Assembly (NCBI RefSeq): GCF_023511815.1
Contig: NZ_JAIMAV010000020.1
Span: 1-37,193, forward strand
From: Alicyclobacillus sp.
GTDB lineage: Bacteria > Bacillota > Bacilli > Alicyclobacillales > Alicyclobacillaceae
Length of the DNA: 37,193 nucleotides
Direction of reading: 5' to 3'
Of the stretch, positions 1 through 7,659 are shown piece after piece. Position 1 is the first letter of the stretch. Every line of letters starts with the position of its first letter. The notes under the pieces were generated by a model. The model was not told the origin of the DNA and did no database searches. It saw nothing but the letters and a program-made list of their open reading frames with translations. Both the position numbers and the translations under genes were made by a program.

Positions 1-110
1 GGGGGGGTTGGAGGTGCTGTTTGCGGGCCGGGGCCGTTACCGTAAATTGGGCCCCCCCCGGGGGGGGGTTTTGTGGGGGGGGGGGGGGGCGGTTGAATTC
101 GGCGTTGGGT
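1..110. other. Low-complexity G-rich contig end
   Basis: Long runs of G and C, including about 17 consecutive G near 75-90, alternate with short T runs. Nothing else in the window looks like this. It has no coding signature and resembles unreliable base calls at the end of a contig rather than a functional element. Treat the exact sequence as untrustworthy. Confidence 0.7.
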
Positions 111-404
111 CCCCGCCCCAAGGCCGCTCACACGGCGGATCGAGGGAATCTTCATTTTGTTTCAAAGTGAAACGCGCGAAGCCCAATTCGCGACAACCGC
201 CGGCCGGGCGGGCCGCCGTTCAGGCCCGGTTCCGTATGCCGACAGGGACTCGCGACGGCCCGTCCGGTACCGGACACGCGCGGTTGTGAACTGGCACGCG
301 ATTTGCATGTGGTATGGAGTGCAGCCGGCGCACCCGTCGACCGCGGGCGGTCGGGTGGCCCCCCATTCCAATTGGCCTCACGACGCGGAGGCGGACCCTG
401 TCGA
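111..404. other. Non-coding upstream region, nothing recognised
   Basis: About 300 bases upstream of the ABC importer operon with no convincing gene. Open frames exist on both strands, but they are arginine/proline-rich, overlap one another and lack ribosome sites, as expected by chance in GC-rich DNA. No RNA gene or riboswitch was recognised. Confidence 0.5.
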
Positions 405-416
405 GAAAACGTTTTC
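405..416. promoter_or_regulatory. Perfect 12-bp palindrome, LacI/CcpA-type operator candidate
   Basis: GAAAACGTTTTC is its own reverse complement with a central CG, the shape of LacI/CcpA-family operators. It matches the cre core (AA-N-CG) but lacks the flanking TG. It lies about 25 bases upstream of the proposed -35 box of the importer operon, so it could serve for activation or repression. The binding protein is not identifiable from sequence. Confidence 0.45.
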
Positions 417-440
417 GGTGTCGAAAAAAATAACTGACTC

Positions 441-469
441 TTGTCAACGTTGCGCGACGGGTGAAGATT
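441..469 (+). promoter_or_regulatory. Putative sigma-A promoter of the liv-type operon
   Basis: TTGTCA at 441-446 and AAGATT at 464-469 are separated by 17 bases. The -35 box is good and the -10 box is weak. A start near 475 would give a leader of about 125 bases before the SBP gene. Confidence 0.35.
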
Positions 470-599
470 GGTCGTTTTGGGAATGGGAGGCGCCCGCGCG
501 GGCGACGGGCGCGCGAAGACGGCGCAGCACGGACTTGGCGCGACCTGGACTCGGCCAAGCCCTTCCAAGGCCTATCCATTGAAAAGGGGGACGTGTGTG

Positions 600-1820
600 A
601 TGAGCAAATGGCGCAGGTGGAGTGCGGGTGTGGCGGCATTGGTGATGCTGGCGGGGGTGACCGCCTGCGGCAGCGGCGGCGCGGGCAGCGGGAGTGCCAG
701 CAACGGGGGCGGCAACACCGCATCCGGCGGCGGCGGCGGGACGAGCGGCGGGTCGTCGGGCGGCGAGATTGTCATCGGGATGTCGGCCGACCTCACGGGG
801 CCCGCGGCCCTCAGCGGCAAGCACAAGGAGCAGGGCGCGCAGCTGGCCGTGGACCAGATCAACGCCGCCGGCGGGATCAACGGAAAGAAGATCAAGCTGA
901 TTGTCGAGGACAACCAGGGCACGAACCAGGGCGGCGTGGCGGCGTTCCAGAAGCTGTCGTCGAACCCGGACGTGGTCGCCATCATCAACTCGGTGCGCAG
1001 CACCATCGTTCAGGCGACGCTCCCCTATGTGGCGCAGCAGAAGATCCCGACCATGATCGGCGGGACCAACCCGAAGCTGACGCAGGTCGGCAACCAGTGG
1101 GTGTTCCGCTTCCGGCCCAACGACACCTACGCGTCGGCGGCCATGGAGCAATTCGCGGTGCAGGACCTGCACGCCAAAAAGGTGGCTATCCTCTACGACA
1201 CCGATGCCTTCGGCTCCGGGGGCAACGACCTGCTGAAACAGGCCTTTGCGAAGGACAACATCCCGGTGGTGGCGGACGAAGGATACGCCACGGCGACCAA
1301 GGACTACACGTCCTACCTTGAAAAGATCAAGTCCTCCGGGGCGGACACCCTGATGACCTACATGACCAACGCGGAGGACGAGGCGCAGATGCTGCGCCAG
1401 TTCCGCCAGCTCGGGCTGAAGATGAACATCGTCGGTTCTCCGTCCATCGCGACGGACGTATGCATCAAATTGGCGGGGGACGCGGTCAACGGGACGTACG
1501 GCGTCTCCGACTTCGTGACGGACGCCAACGACGTGGCCAAACAGTTCACCAAGGACTACGAGGCCAAGTACAACGAGGCGCCGGACCTGTTCGGCGGCTG
1601 GGTGTACGACGCCATCTACATCCTCAAGGACGTGATTGCCAAGAACGGAACGGATCCCAACGCCATCCGCCAGGGGCTGCTGCAGGTCCAGAACCGGCCG
1701 GGCGTGGAGGGCACCTACAGCTTTGACCAGAACGGCGACGGGCTGCACGGGTACACCGTCGTGAAGATTGACAACCAGAAGGTTCAGACCATCAAGTACG
1801 TGGATTTCAGCAAGCACTGA
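600..1820 (+). CDS. ABC transporter substrate-binding lipoprotein, LivK/HAAT type
   Basis: Captures the solute outside the membrane for the importer encoded downstream. The 406-residue protein begins with a short basic segment and hydrophobic stretch ending in a lipobox (VTAC, Cys23). A Gly/Ser-rich linker of about 30 residues follows, and then a type-I periplasmic-binding fold (Peripla_BP_6) starting IVIGMSADLTGPAA. The motif QLAVDQINAAGG and a conserved VDFSKH-like C-terminus fit the LivK family. The ATG at 600 is chosen because GAAAAGGGGG lies 9-19 bases upstream and the signal peptide begins there; longer frames start in non-coding sequence. It is the first gene of the operon. The family binds branched-chain or other amino acids, amides, urea or aromatic acids, so the substrate cannot be fixed. 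Confidence 0.93.
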   Translation: MSKWRRWSAGVAALVMLAGVTACGSGGAGSGSASNGGGNTASGGGGGTSGGSSGGEIVIGMSADLTGPAALSGKHKEQGAQLAVDQINAAGGINGKKIKLIVEDNQGTNQGGVAAFQKLSSNPDVVAIINSVRSTIVQATLPYVAQQKIPTMIGGTNPKLTQVGNQWVFRFRPNDTYASAAMEQFAVQDLHAKKVAILYDTDAFGSGGNDLLKQAFAKDNIPVVADEGYATATKDYTSYLEKIKSSGADTLMTYMTNAEDEAQMLRQFRQLGLKMNIVGSPSIATDVCIKLAGDAVNGTYGVSDFVTDANDVAKQFTKDYEAKYNEAPDLFGGWVYDAIYILKDVIAKNGTDPNAIRQGLLQVQNRPGVEGTYSFDQNGDGLHGYTVVKIDNQKVQTIKYVDFSKH

Positions 1821-1845
1821 TCCGAACGCACGGATGACACCGCGT

Positions 1846-1870
1846 CCCGGGCGGGTGCCGCCCGCCCGGG
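1846..1870 (+). terminator. Intra-operon GC stem-loop between SBP and permease genes
   Basis: A perfect 10-bp stem, CCCGGGCGGG paired with CCCGCCCGGG around a TGCCG loop, lies 26 bases after the SBP stop. There is no T tract, so it is more likely a partial attenuator or 3'-end stabiliser that lets the SBP message outnumber the permease message than a full terminator. Confidence 0.6.
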
Positions 1871-1936
1871 GGTGGATTCAGAGAGGGCCGGATTCCGGCG
1901 GGATGGCCGGTCCTGAATGTGAGGAGGGAATGGCGC

Positions 1937-2815
1937 TTGCAGGTCATCCAGTTGCTCGTCACCGGCCTTGCGGTCGGCAGCATCTACGCCCTGGTGGCGC
2001 TCGGCTTCGTGCTCGTGTACACGGCGGTCAACGTGGTCAACTTCGCGCAGGGCGACTTCTCCATGGTGGCGGCGTTCTTCATGGTCAGCCTCGTGGTGAC
2101 CGCCCACCTGCCTTACGCGCTCGGCTTTGTGATCAGCGTCATCCTGGCCGGAATCGCCGGGTACCTGTTCCAACTCGGCATCTATCAACCGGTCAAAAAC
2201 CGGCCGCGCAACTTCCTGCCCGTGATGATCGCGACGGTGGGCGGGTCCATCTTCCTGCAGCACCTGTTTCTCATCCTGTACGGCCCGGTTCCCCTGCAGT
2301 TGCCGAGCGTCTTCAAGCAGCAGACGGTCGATCTCGGCGGCGTCCACGTCTACCCGCAATATCTCCTGATCATCGTCGTCACGGCCGTCATGGTGGCGCT
2401 GCTCAACTGGTTCTTTGAACGCACCAAGCTCGGCAAGCAGATGCAGGCCACCGCGCAGGACCCGACGACGGCCCGCCTGATGGGCATCAACACCGCGCGG
2501 ATGAACGCGTTGACCTTCGCCATGAGCACCGCGCTGGGCGGCCTCGCCGGCATCCTGGTGGCGCCGGTGTACATGGTGACGACGACCATGGGATCGCTCA
2601 TCGGCCTCAAGGCGTTCGCCGCATCCATCGTCGGCGGGTTCAGCAGTGTCAAGGGCGCCATCATCGGCGGGCTGGCGATAGGGATCATCGAGACGTTCGG
2701 CGGCACGTACATCTCCGGCGCGTACCGAGACGCGTTCGCGTTCATCGTGCTCGTCCTGTTCCTCATCTTCCGCCCGTACGGTCTGTTCGGCGAAAAGGTC
2801 TCGCAGAAGGTGTGA
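1937..2815 (+). CDS. livH: ABC transporter inner-membrane permease, LivH family
   Basis: One of the two membrane subunits of the HAAT importer. The protein has about 292 residues, with roughly eight hydrophobic segments and the LivH hallmarks VNFAQGDF near the N-terminus and GxKAFAASIVGG in the cytoplasmic coupling region. TTG at 1937 is preferred because AGGAGGG (1921-1927) sits 9 bases upstream and the product then begins MQVIQLLVTGLAVGSIYAL, the usual LivH start. A GTG start at 1919 is the alternative, but it overlaps the ribosome site. The gene lies between the SBP gene and the LivM-LivG fusion and ends 35 bases before the latter. Family membership is secure; the substrate is not. Confidence 0.92.
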   Translation: MQVIQLLVTGLAVGSIYALVALGFVLVYTAVNVVNFAQGDFSMVAAFFMVSLVVTAHLPYALGFVISVILAGIAGYLFQLGIYQPVKNRPRNFLPVMIATVGGSIFLQHLFLILYGPVPLQLPSVFKQQTVDLGGVHVYPQYLLIIVVTAVMVALLNWFFERTKLGKQMQATAQDPTTARLMGINTARMNALTFAMSTALGGLAGILVAPVYMVTTTMGSLIGLKAFAASIVGGFSSVKGAIIGGLAIGIIETFGGTYISGAYRDAFAFIVLVLFLIFRPYGLFGEKVSQKV

Positions 2816-2850
2816 TCCAGGGTGGAATCCAATCAGGAGGGAGGACGCGC

Positions 2851-4662
2851 ATGGCGAAGCAGATCCTGAAGTTCATCCCGGTGGTCGTCCTGTTGGCCAT
2901 CATTCCGTTTCTCCTGCCGGGGGGACGGTTGGGGACGTATTATCTGACCCTGACGATTCTCTCCGTCTCGTATGCCATCGCCTGTCTCGGTCTGACCGTG
3001 GTTCTCGGGTACTCCGGCCAGGTCTCGTTGGCCCAGGCGGCGTTCTACGGACTCGGGTCGTACACGCTGGCGATTCTCACGGTCAAACACCACTGGCCGT
3101 TCTGGCCGTCCGCGCTCCTCGGCATCATCATCCCGACGCTGTTCGGACTGTTCCTCGGGGCCATCTCGCTGCGGTTGACGACACACTACCTCGCGCTGGT
3201 GACCATCGGCTTTCAGGTGATCATCTCCCTGGTGCTCAACAACTGGGGCACGGTGACGGGAGGCGCGGACGGGATCTCCAACATCCCGAGACCGTCCATC
3301 GGCCCGCTGGCGTTCACGAATGACCGGGCGTACTACTGGCTGATGCTGGTGTTTTTGTGCCTGGCGGTCTACGTGGTGCATCGGCTCCGCCACTCCCGGC
3401 TCGGCAACGCGCTGTTGGCCCTGCGCGAGGACGAGATCGCCGCCTCGGCCGCGGGCATCAACCTGTTCTGGGCGAAGGTGTTGGCGTTTTCGGTCAGCGC
3501 CGCGCTGGGTGGACTGGGCGGCGTCCTGTACGCGGCGGGCGCGATGTACATCAGCCCGAACATCTACATCTTTGACCAGTCGGTCCTGTTCTTCTCCATG
3601 ACGCTGGTCGGCGGCCAGGAGTCCATCATCGGAACGATGCTCGGCGCCGGCCTGTTGACCTTCCTGCCGGAGTGGCTGCGATTCCTGAAGGATTACTACA
3701 TCGCGGTGTACGGACTGCTCGTCATCATCGTCGTGCTGTTCCTCCCCGAGGGTCTGTGGGGACTGGTGCAGCGCGGGGTGCGCGCCGCGCTGCGCCTGAT
3801 GAAAAAACCAAGGCCCACCCAGACGGCGGCGGTGGTCGAGACCCTGATGTCGCGGCCCGCCTCGGTCAAGCGCCCGGTGGCCACCGATCAGGTGCTGCTC
3901 GAGGTGAAGGATCTGCACAAGCACTTCGGCGGCATCAAGGCGGTCAACGGCGTCAGTTTCACGGTCCGCAAGGGCGACGTGGCGGTCCTCATCGGGCCGA
4001 ACGGTTCCGGCAAGACGACCGTGCTCAACGTGCTGAGCGGCATCTACGAGCCGACCGCCGGCGAGGTGTGGTTCAACGGACAGAACATCTCCGGGCTCAA
4101 GCCGCACGTGATCAACCGGCTCGGGATTGCCCGCACGTTCCAGAACATCCGGCTGTTCCCGGAATTGACGGCGTTGGAGAACGTGATTGTCGGCCACTAT
4201 CCGAAAGGCCGGGTCGGCCTGGCGGGGACGCTGTTGTCCAGCCCGCGCGGCTATCTGGAGGAGCGGATTGCCCGCGAGCGGGCCGAGGAGACCCTGCATC
4301 TGCTCGGGTTCACGCGCATCCACGAGAAGGCCAAAAACCTGCCGTACGGGCAGCAGAGAATCGTGGAGATTGCGCGCGCCATGGTGTGCCAGCCGCAGCT
4401 GCTGCTGCTCGACGAGCCGGCCGCCGGCATGAACACCGAGGAGACGAAGGAGCTGTCGCACCTGGTGTACCGCCTGCATGAACTCGGGTTCACCATCCTG
4501 CTCATCGAACACGACATGTCGTTCGTATCGCAGGTGGCCACGCAGGCGTACGTGATGGACTTCGGATCGAAGATCGCCGAGGGGTCCGTGGAAGAGGTGC
4601 TGCACAACCCGGCGGTGATCAAAGCCTACCTGGGAGATGATGCCGAGTATGACTATGCTTAA
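2851..4662 (+). CDS. Fused LivM permease-LivG ATPase of a HAAT importer
   Basis: A single 603-residue protein combining the second permease and first ATPase of the importer. Residues 1-310 are a multi-pass LivM domain (LGLTVVLGYSGQVSLAQAAF, then LREDEIAASAAGIN and GGQESIIGTMLGA). A linker of about 35 residues leads to an ABC ATPase from about residue 347. The ATPase has Walker A GPNGSGKTT at 382-390, signature LPYGQQR, Walker B LLLLDEP with Asp521-Glu522, and H-loop LLIEHD. ATG 2851 follows AGGAGGGAGG at a suitable distance. LivM-LivG fusions are known in several phyla but separate genes are commoner. The downstream LivF gene overlaps its last codons, implying translational coupling. Confidence 0.93.
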   Translation: MAKQILKFIPVVVLLAIIPFLLPGGRLGTYYLTLTILSVSYAIACLGLTVVLGYSGQVSLAQAAFYGLGSYTLAILTVKHHWPFWPSALLGIIIPTLFGLFLGAISLRLTTHYLALVTIGFQVIISLVLNNWGTVTGGADGISNIPRPSIGPLAFTNDRAYYWLMLVFLCLAVYVVHRLRHSRLGNALLALREDEIAASAAGINLFWAKVLAFSVSAALGGLGGVLYAAGAMYISPNIYIFDQSVLFFSMTLVGGQESIIGTMLGAGLLTFLPEWLRFLKDYYIAVYGLLVIIVVLFLPEGLWGLVQRGVRAALRLMKKPRPTQTAAVVETLMSRPASVKRPVATDQVLLEVKDLHKHFGGIKAVNGVSFTVRKGDVAVLIGPNGSGKTTVLNVLSGIYEPTAGEVWFNGQNISGLKPHVINRLGIARTFQNIRLFPELTALENVIVGHYPKGRVGLAGTLLSSPRGYLEERIARERAEETLHLLGFTRIHEKAKNLPYGQQRIVEIARAMVCQPQLLLLDEPAAGMNTEETKELSHLVYRLHELGFTILLIEHDMSFVSQVATQAYVMDFGSKIAEGSVEEVLHNPAVIKAYLGDDAEYDYA

Positions 4663-5374
4663 GGTCGATCACATCGAATCCCGGTACGGCGAGGTGGTGG
4701 GCCTGCACGACATTTCCCTGGAAGTGAACGAGGGCGAGATTGTCGCGCTGCTCGGCGTCAACGGCGCCGGCAAGTCGACCACGCTCAAGACCATCTCGGG
4801 ACTGTTGCATCCCACCAAGGGGACCATCGAGTACCTGGGAGAGCGGATTGACCGGCTTGCGCCGGAGGCCATCGTGCGCAAGGGGATTGTTCACGTCCCG
4901 GAGGGCCGGCGGATCTTTCCCGGACTGACCGTCCGGGAGAACCTGTTGATGGGCACCTCCAACCGCAAGACCACCCGCGCCGAGGTGGAACGGGGCATCG
5001 AACGGGTGCTCGAGATCTTCCCGGACCTCAAGCGCCTGATCAATCAACTGGGTTGGTCGCTCAGCGGCGGCCAACAGCAGATGCTGGCCATCGGGCGGGG
5101 CCTGATGGCCAATCCCAAGATCCTGATGCTCGACGAACCGTCGCTTGGGCTGGCGCCCGTCATCGTCAAGCAGGTCTTTCAGACCATCCGCGAGATCAAC
5201 GAGCAGGGCGTGACCGTCCTGTTGGTGGAGCAGAACGCCAGCATGAGTCTGCGCATCGCGCACCGGGCGTACCTGCTCGAGACCGGGCGGGTGGTCCGGT
5301 CGGACACGGCGGCCAACCTGCTGGCGGATGACGCGGTGCGCACGACGCTGTTGACGGCGCACGGCCGCGGGTGA
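4637..5374 (+). CDS. livF: ABC transporter ATPase, LivF family
   Basis: The second nucleotide-binding subunit of the importer, about 240 residues. It carries Walker A GVNGAGKST, signature LSGGQQQ, Walker B ILMLDEPSLGLAP and H-loop LLVEQN, the combination typical of LivF; the Gln-Asn after Glu separates it from LivG, which has His-Asp. In-frame ATGs at 4637, 4640, 4649 and 4655 all lie within the end of the preceding gene. Homology begins at MLKVDHIESRYG (4655), so the true start may be up to six codons later than given. It is the last importer gene and ends 86 bases before the MFS gene. Confidence 0.92.
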   Translation: MMPSMTMLKVDHIESRYGEVVGLHDISLEVNEGEIVALLGVNGAGKSTTLKTISGLLHPTKGTIEYLGERIDRLAPEAIVRKGIVHVPEGRRIFPGLTVRENLLMGTSNRKTTRAEVERGIERVLEIFPDLKRLINQLGWSLSGGQQQMLAIGRGLMANPKILMLDEPSLGLAPVIVKQVFQTIREINEQGVTVLLVEQNASMSLRIAHRAYLLETGRVVRSDTAANLLADDAVRTTLLTAHGRG

Positions 5375-5460
5375 CCCCATTCCCCCGCGGGGCGATCGGA
5401 TGGCGCGCCTGTGCCGCCGCGACGGCAATCGCGGGGGGATCCATTCCAGGGAGGGATACG

Positions 5461-6771
5461 ATGCGATCGGAATTGCAGACACCGCTTCAACCCGGGATGC
5501 GCTCGCCGGGGAGCGTGCGCTGGACGGTCATCATCTGGTTGCTCATCGGCGGCATCATCAACTATTTGGACCGCACGAACCTCAGCATCGCCGCCAAACC
5601 GATGATGGATGAACTGCATCTGTCCAACACGGACATCGGCCTGATGGGCACGGTGTTCTCGTGGACGTACGCCCTGATGCAATTGCCCGCCGGATGGCTG
5701 GTGGACCGGTTCGGCGCCAAGCGGATGTACTCCATCGCGGTGTTGTGGTGGAGCGTCGCGACGCTGCTGATGGGGGCGTGCAGCAAGATGAGCCAGTTCA
5801 TCGCGGCGCGCTTCCTGCTCGGGGTGGGCGAGGCGCCCTGCTTCCCGACGTCGGCCAAGGTGACCGCGGCCTGGTTCCCGCGCAAGGAGCGGGGCCTGGC
5901 GACCGGCATCTGGGACTCCTCGTCCAAGTGGGGCCCGGCGCTGGCGCCTCCCATCCTGGTCGCCATTCTGATGGCGACCAACTGGCGGACCCTGTTTTAC
6001 GTGACGGGCATCATCGGAATTGTGTTCATTGTGTTCTGGATGCTGTTCTACCGCAGCCCGGAACACAGCCGGCGGCTGTCCCCGGAAGAACGGGCGTACA
6101 TCCAGTCGGACGGGGCGGGGGCCGAACAGCAGATTGGCCAGGCGCGCATCCCCTGGGGGAAGCTGTTCACGTACCGGACGATGTGGGGGATGATCCTCGG
6201 CTTCTTTTGCACCATCTGGATCTGGAACATCTTCTTGAACTTCCTGCCGCTGTACCTGCAGAAGACCTATCACGTCAGCCTTTCGAAGCTCGGGGTGTAC
6301 GCGAGCATCCCGTGGATCGGGGGCATCATCGGCGACATCCTCGGCGGATACATCACCAAGCGCATCGCGGATGCCGGGATGGCCTCGCCGATGAACGCGA
6401 AGCGGATGATGATCACCGTGTGCGCGGTGTTGGCGGCGGTCTCTGTCATTCTGGTGCCGTTCGTGCATTCGCTGGCTTTCACCATCACGCTGCTGACCCT
6501 GGCGCTGGCCTTCATCTCCGCCATCACCGGCAGCGCCTGGGCGCTGGCGGGCGATGTCGCCCCTGGGCCTATGGTCGCCTCGGTGGGCGCGATCCAGAAC
6601 TTCGGCGGGTATTTCGGCGGCGCGTTCTCGCCGGTGATCACCGGGATGATCGCCGACGCGACGGGATCGTACTCGCTGGCGTTCATCAGCGGCGGCATCA
6701 TCGCCGGGTGCGCGGCGCTGTGCTACTGGTTCATCGTGAAAAATCCGATCTCGGATGAGGTGTCTGCATGA
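5461..6771 (+). CDS. MFS transporter, anion:cation symporter (ACS) family
   Basis: A 436-residue, probably 12-helix carrier. Helix 1 contains NYLDRTNLSIA and the 2-3 loop DRFGAKRM. Helices 4-5 contain GVGEAPCFPTSAKVTAAWFP followed by RGLATGIWDSSS. These are hallmarks of the ACS subfamily (hexuronate, glucarate, tartrate or phthalate carriers), which move organic anions with protons. ATG 5461 follows AGGGAGGG by six bases. The stop overlaps the next gene's start (ATGA at 6768), so the carrier and the dehydrogenase are co-translated. The likely substrate is a hydroxy- or sugar-acid, or an aromatic acid, oxidised by the neighbouring SDR; this is inference from pairing only. Confidence 0.88.
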   Translation: MRSELQTPLQPGMRSPGSVRWTVIIWLLIGGIINYLDRTNLSIAAKPMMDELHLSNTDIGLMGTVFSWTYALMQLPAGWLVDRFGAKRMYSIAVLWWSVATLLMGACSKMSQFIAARFLLGVGEAPCFPTSAKVTAAWFPRKERGLATGIWDSSSKWGPALAPPILVAILMATNWRTLFYVTGIIGIVFIVFWMLFYRSPEHSRRLSPEERAYIQSDGAGAEQQIGQARIPWGKLFTYRTMWGMILGFFCTIWIWNIFLNFLPLYLQKTYHVSLSKLGVYASIPWIGGIIGDILGGYITKRIADAGMASPMNAKRMMITVCAVLAAVSVILVPFVHSLAFTITLLTLALAFISAITGSAWALAGDVAPGPMVASVGAIQNFGGYFGGAFSPVITGMIADATGSYSLAFISGGIIAGCAALCYWFIVKNPISDEVSA

Positions 6772-7544
6772 GAGGGCTCAACGGACAGGTCGTGCTGGTG
6801 GCGGGCGGCGGCCGGGGCATCGGCCGGGCGGTCGCCGACAAGTTCGCGGAATACGGGGCGCGTGTGGTCATCGGGAGCCGGACGGCGGCGGAGGTGGAGG
6901 CGGCCGCGGCCGCCATCCGGGCCCGCGGCGGGGATGCGGTCGGAGAAGTCCTCGATGTCACCGACGCGGCGAGCGTCCATCGGTTCGTTGAGCGGGCGGT
7001 CGAGACCCACGGGCGTTTGGACAGCCTGGTGTACTGCGCCGGGATCAACGCGCGGCATCCGGCGGAGGATTACCCGGAGGAAGCCTGGGTGCGCGTGTTG
7101 AACACCAATCTGACGGGTGCCTACCGGGTGTGCCAGGCGGTCGGCCGGCGCATGATCCAGCAGGGCGGCGGCAGCATCGTCACCATCACGTCGATGATGT
7201 CGCACGTGACGACCCCGAATCAGAGCGCGTACGCGGCGGCCAAGGGTGGACTGCTGCAGTACACCCGGGTGCTCGCGGTGGAGTGGGCGAAGCACAACAT
7301 CCGGGTGAACGCGGTCAGCCCCGGGTATATCCGGACGGAGATGACGGCCCGTGCGCTCGAGGAGTCGTCGTTCCGCGACAACATCCTGCGGAAGACCCCG
7401 CAGGGGCGGCTGGGGCTGCCCGAGGAGATCGCGGAGGCGGTGTGCTTCCTGGCGTCGCCCGCCGCGTCGTTCATCACCGGGATCGCCCTGCCGGTGGACG
7501 GGGGATTTTTGGCCGGACACCCGCAGATTGTGCCGCGAGGGTAG
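6768..7544 (+). CDS. Short-chain dehydrogenase/reductase (SDR)
   Basis: A classical SDR of 258 residues that oxidises or reduces a hydroxyl/keto substrate with NAD(P). The nucleotide-binding glycine motif is AGGGRGIG (residues 12-19). The catalytic triad reads Ser142 (in SIVTITSMMS), Tyr155 and Lys159 (YAAAK). The C-terminal GIALPVDGGFL is typical. The NNAG motif is altered to YCAGIN. It starts inside the MFS stop codon (4-base overlap). Candidate roles are gluconate- or 3-ketoacyl-type oxidoreductase for the compound imported by its neighbour; the sequence does not decide between them. Confidence 0.88.
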   Translation: MRGLNGQVVLVAGGGRGIGRAVADKFAEYGARVVIGSRTAAEVEAAAAAIRARGGDAVGEVLDVTDAASVHRFVERAVETHGRLDSLVYCAGINARHPAEDYPEEAWVRVLNTNLTGAYRVCQAVGRRMIQQGGGSIVTITSMMSHVTTPNQSAYAAAKGGLLQYTRVLAVEWAKHNIRVNAVSPGYIRTEMTARALEESSFRDNILRKTPQGRLGLPEEIAEAVCFLASPAASFITGIALPVDGGFLAGHPQIVPRG

Positions 7545-7659
7545 GCCTGCCTCGAGGACCGCGGCGCCCTCGGACGACGGACGGTCCGGCGCTGGCGGAC
7601 GGCGGACGGCGGCCGGCGGACGGTCCCACCCGGGCGCCCGGAGGAGAGGAGGACGTTTG

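Noticed and set aside
152-723. Several overlapping open frames on both strands before the SBP gene
   Set aside because: They are Arg/Pro-rich, mutually overlapping, lack ribosome sites and look like shadows in GC-rich non-coding DNA.
444-1817. Long minus-strand frame antisense to the SBP gene
   Set aside because: Its composition is that of a reverse-frame shadow; the plus-strand frame has a lipobox and family motifs.
7545-7659. GGCGGAC repeats as a CRISPR or regulatory array
   Set aside because: Only short irregular GC-rich units without regular spacers; ordinary low complexity.
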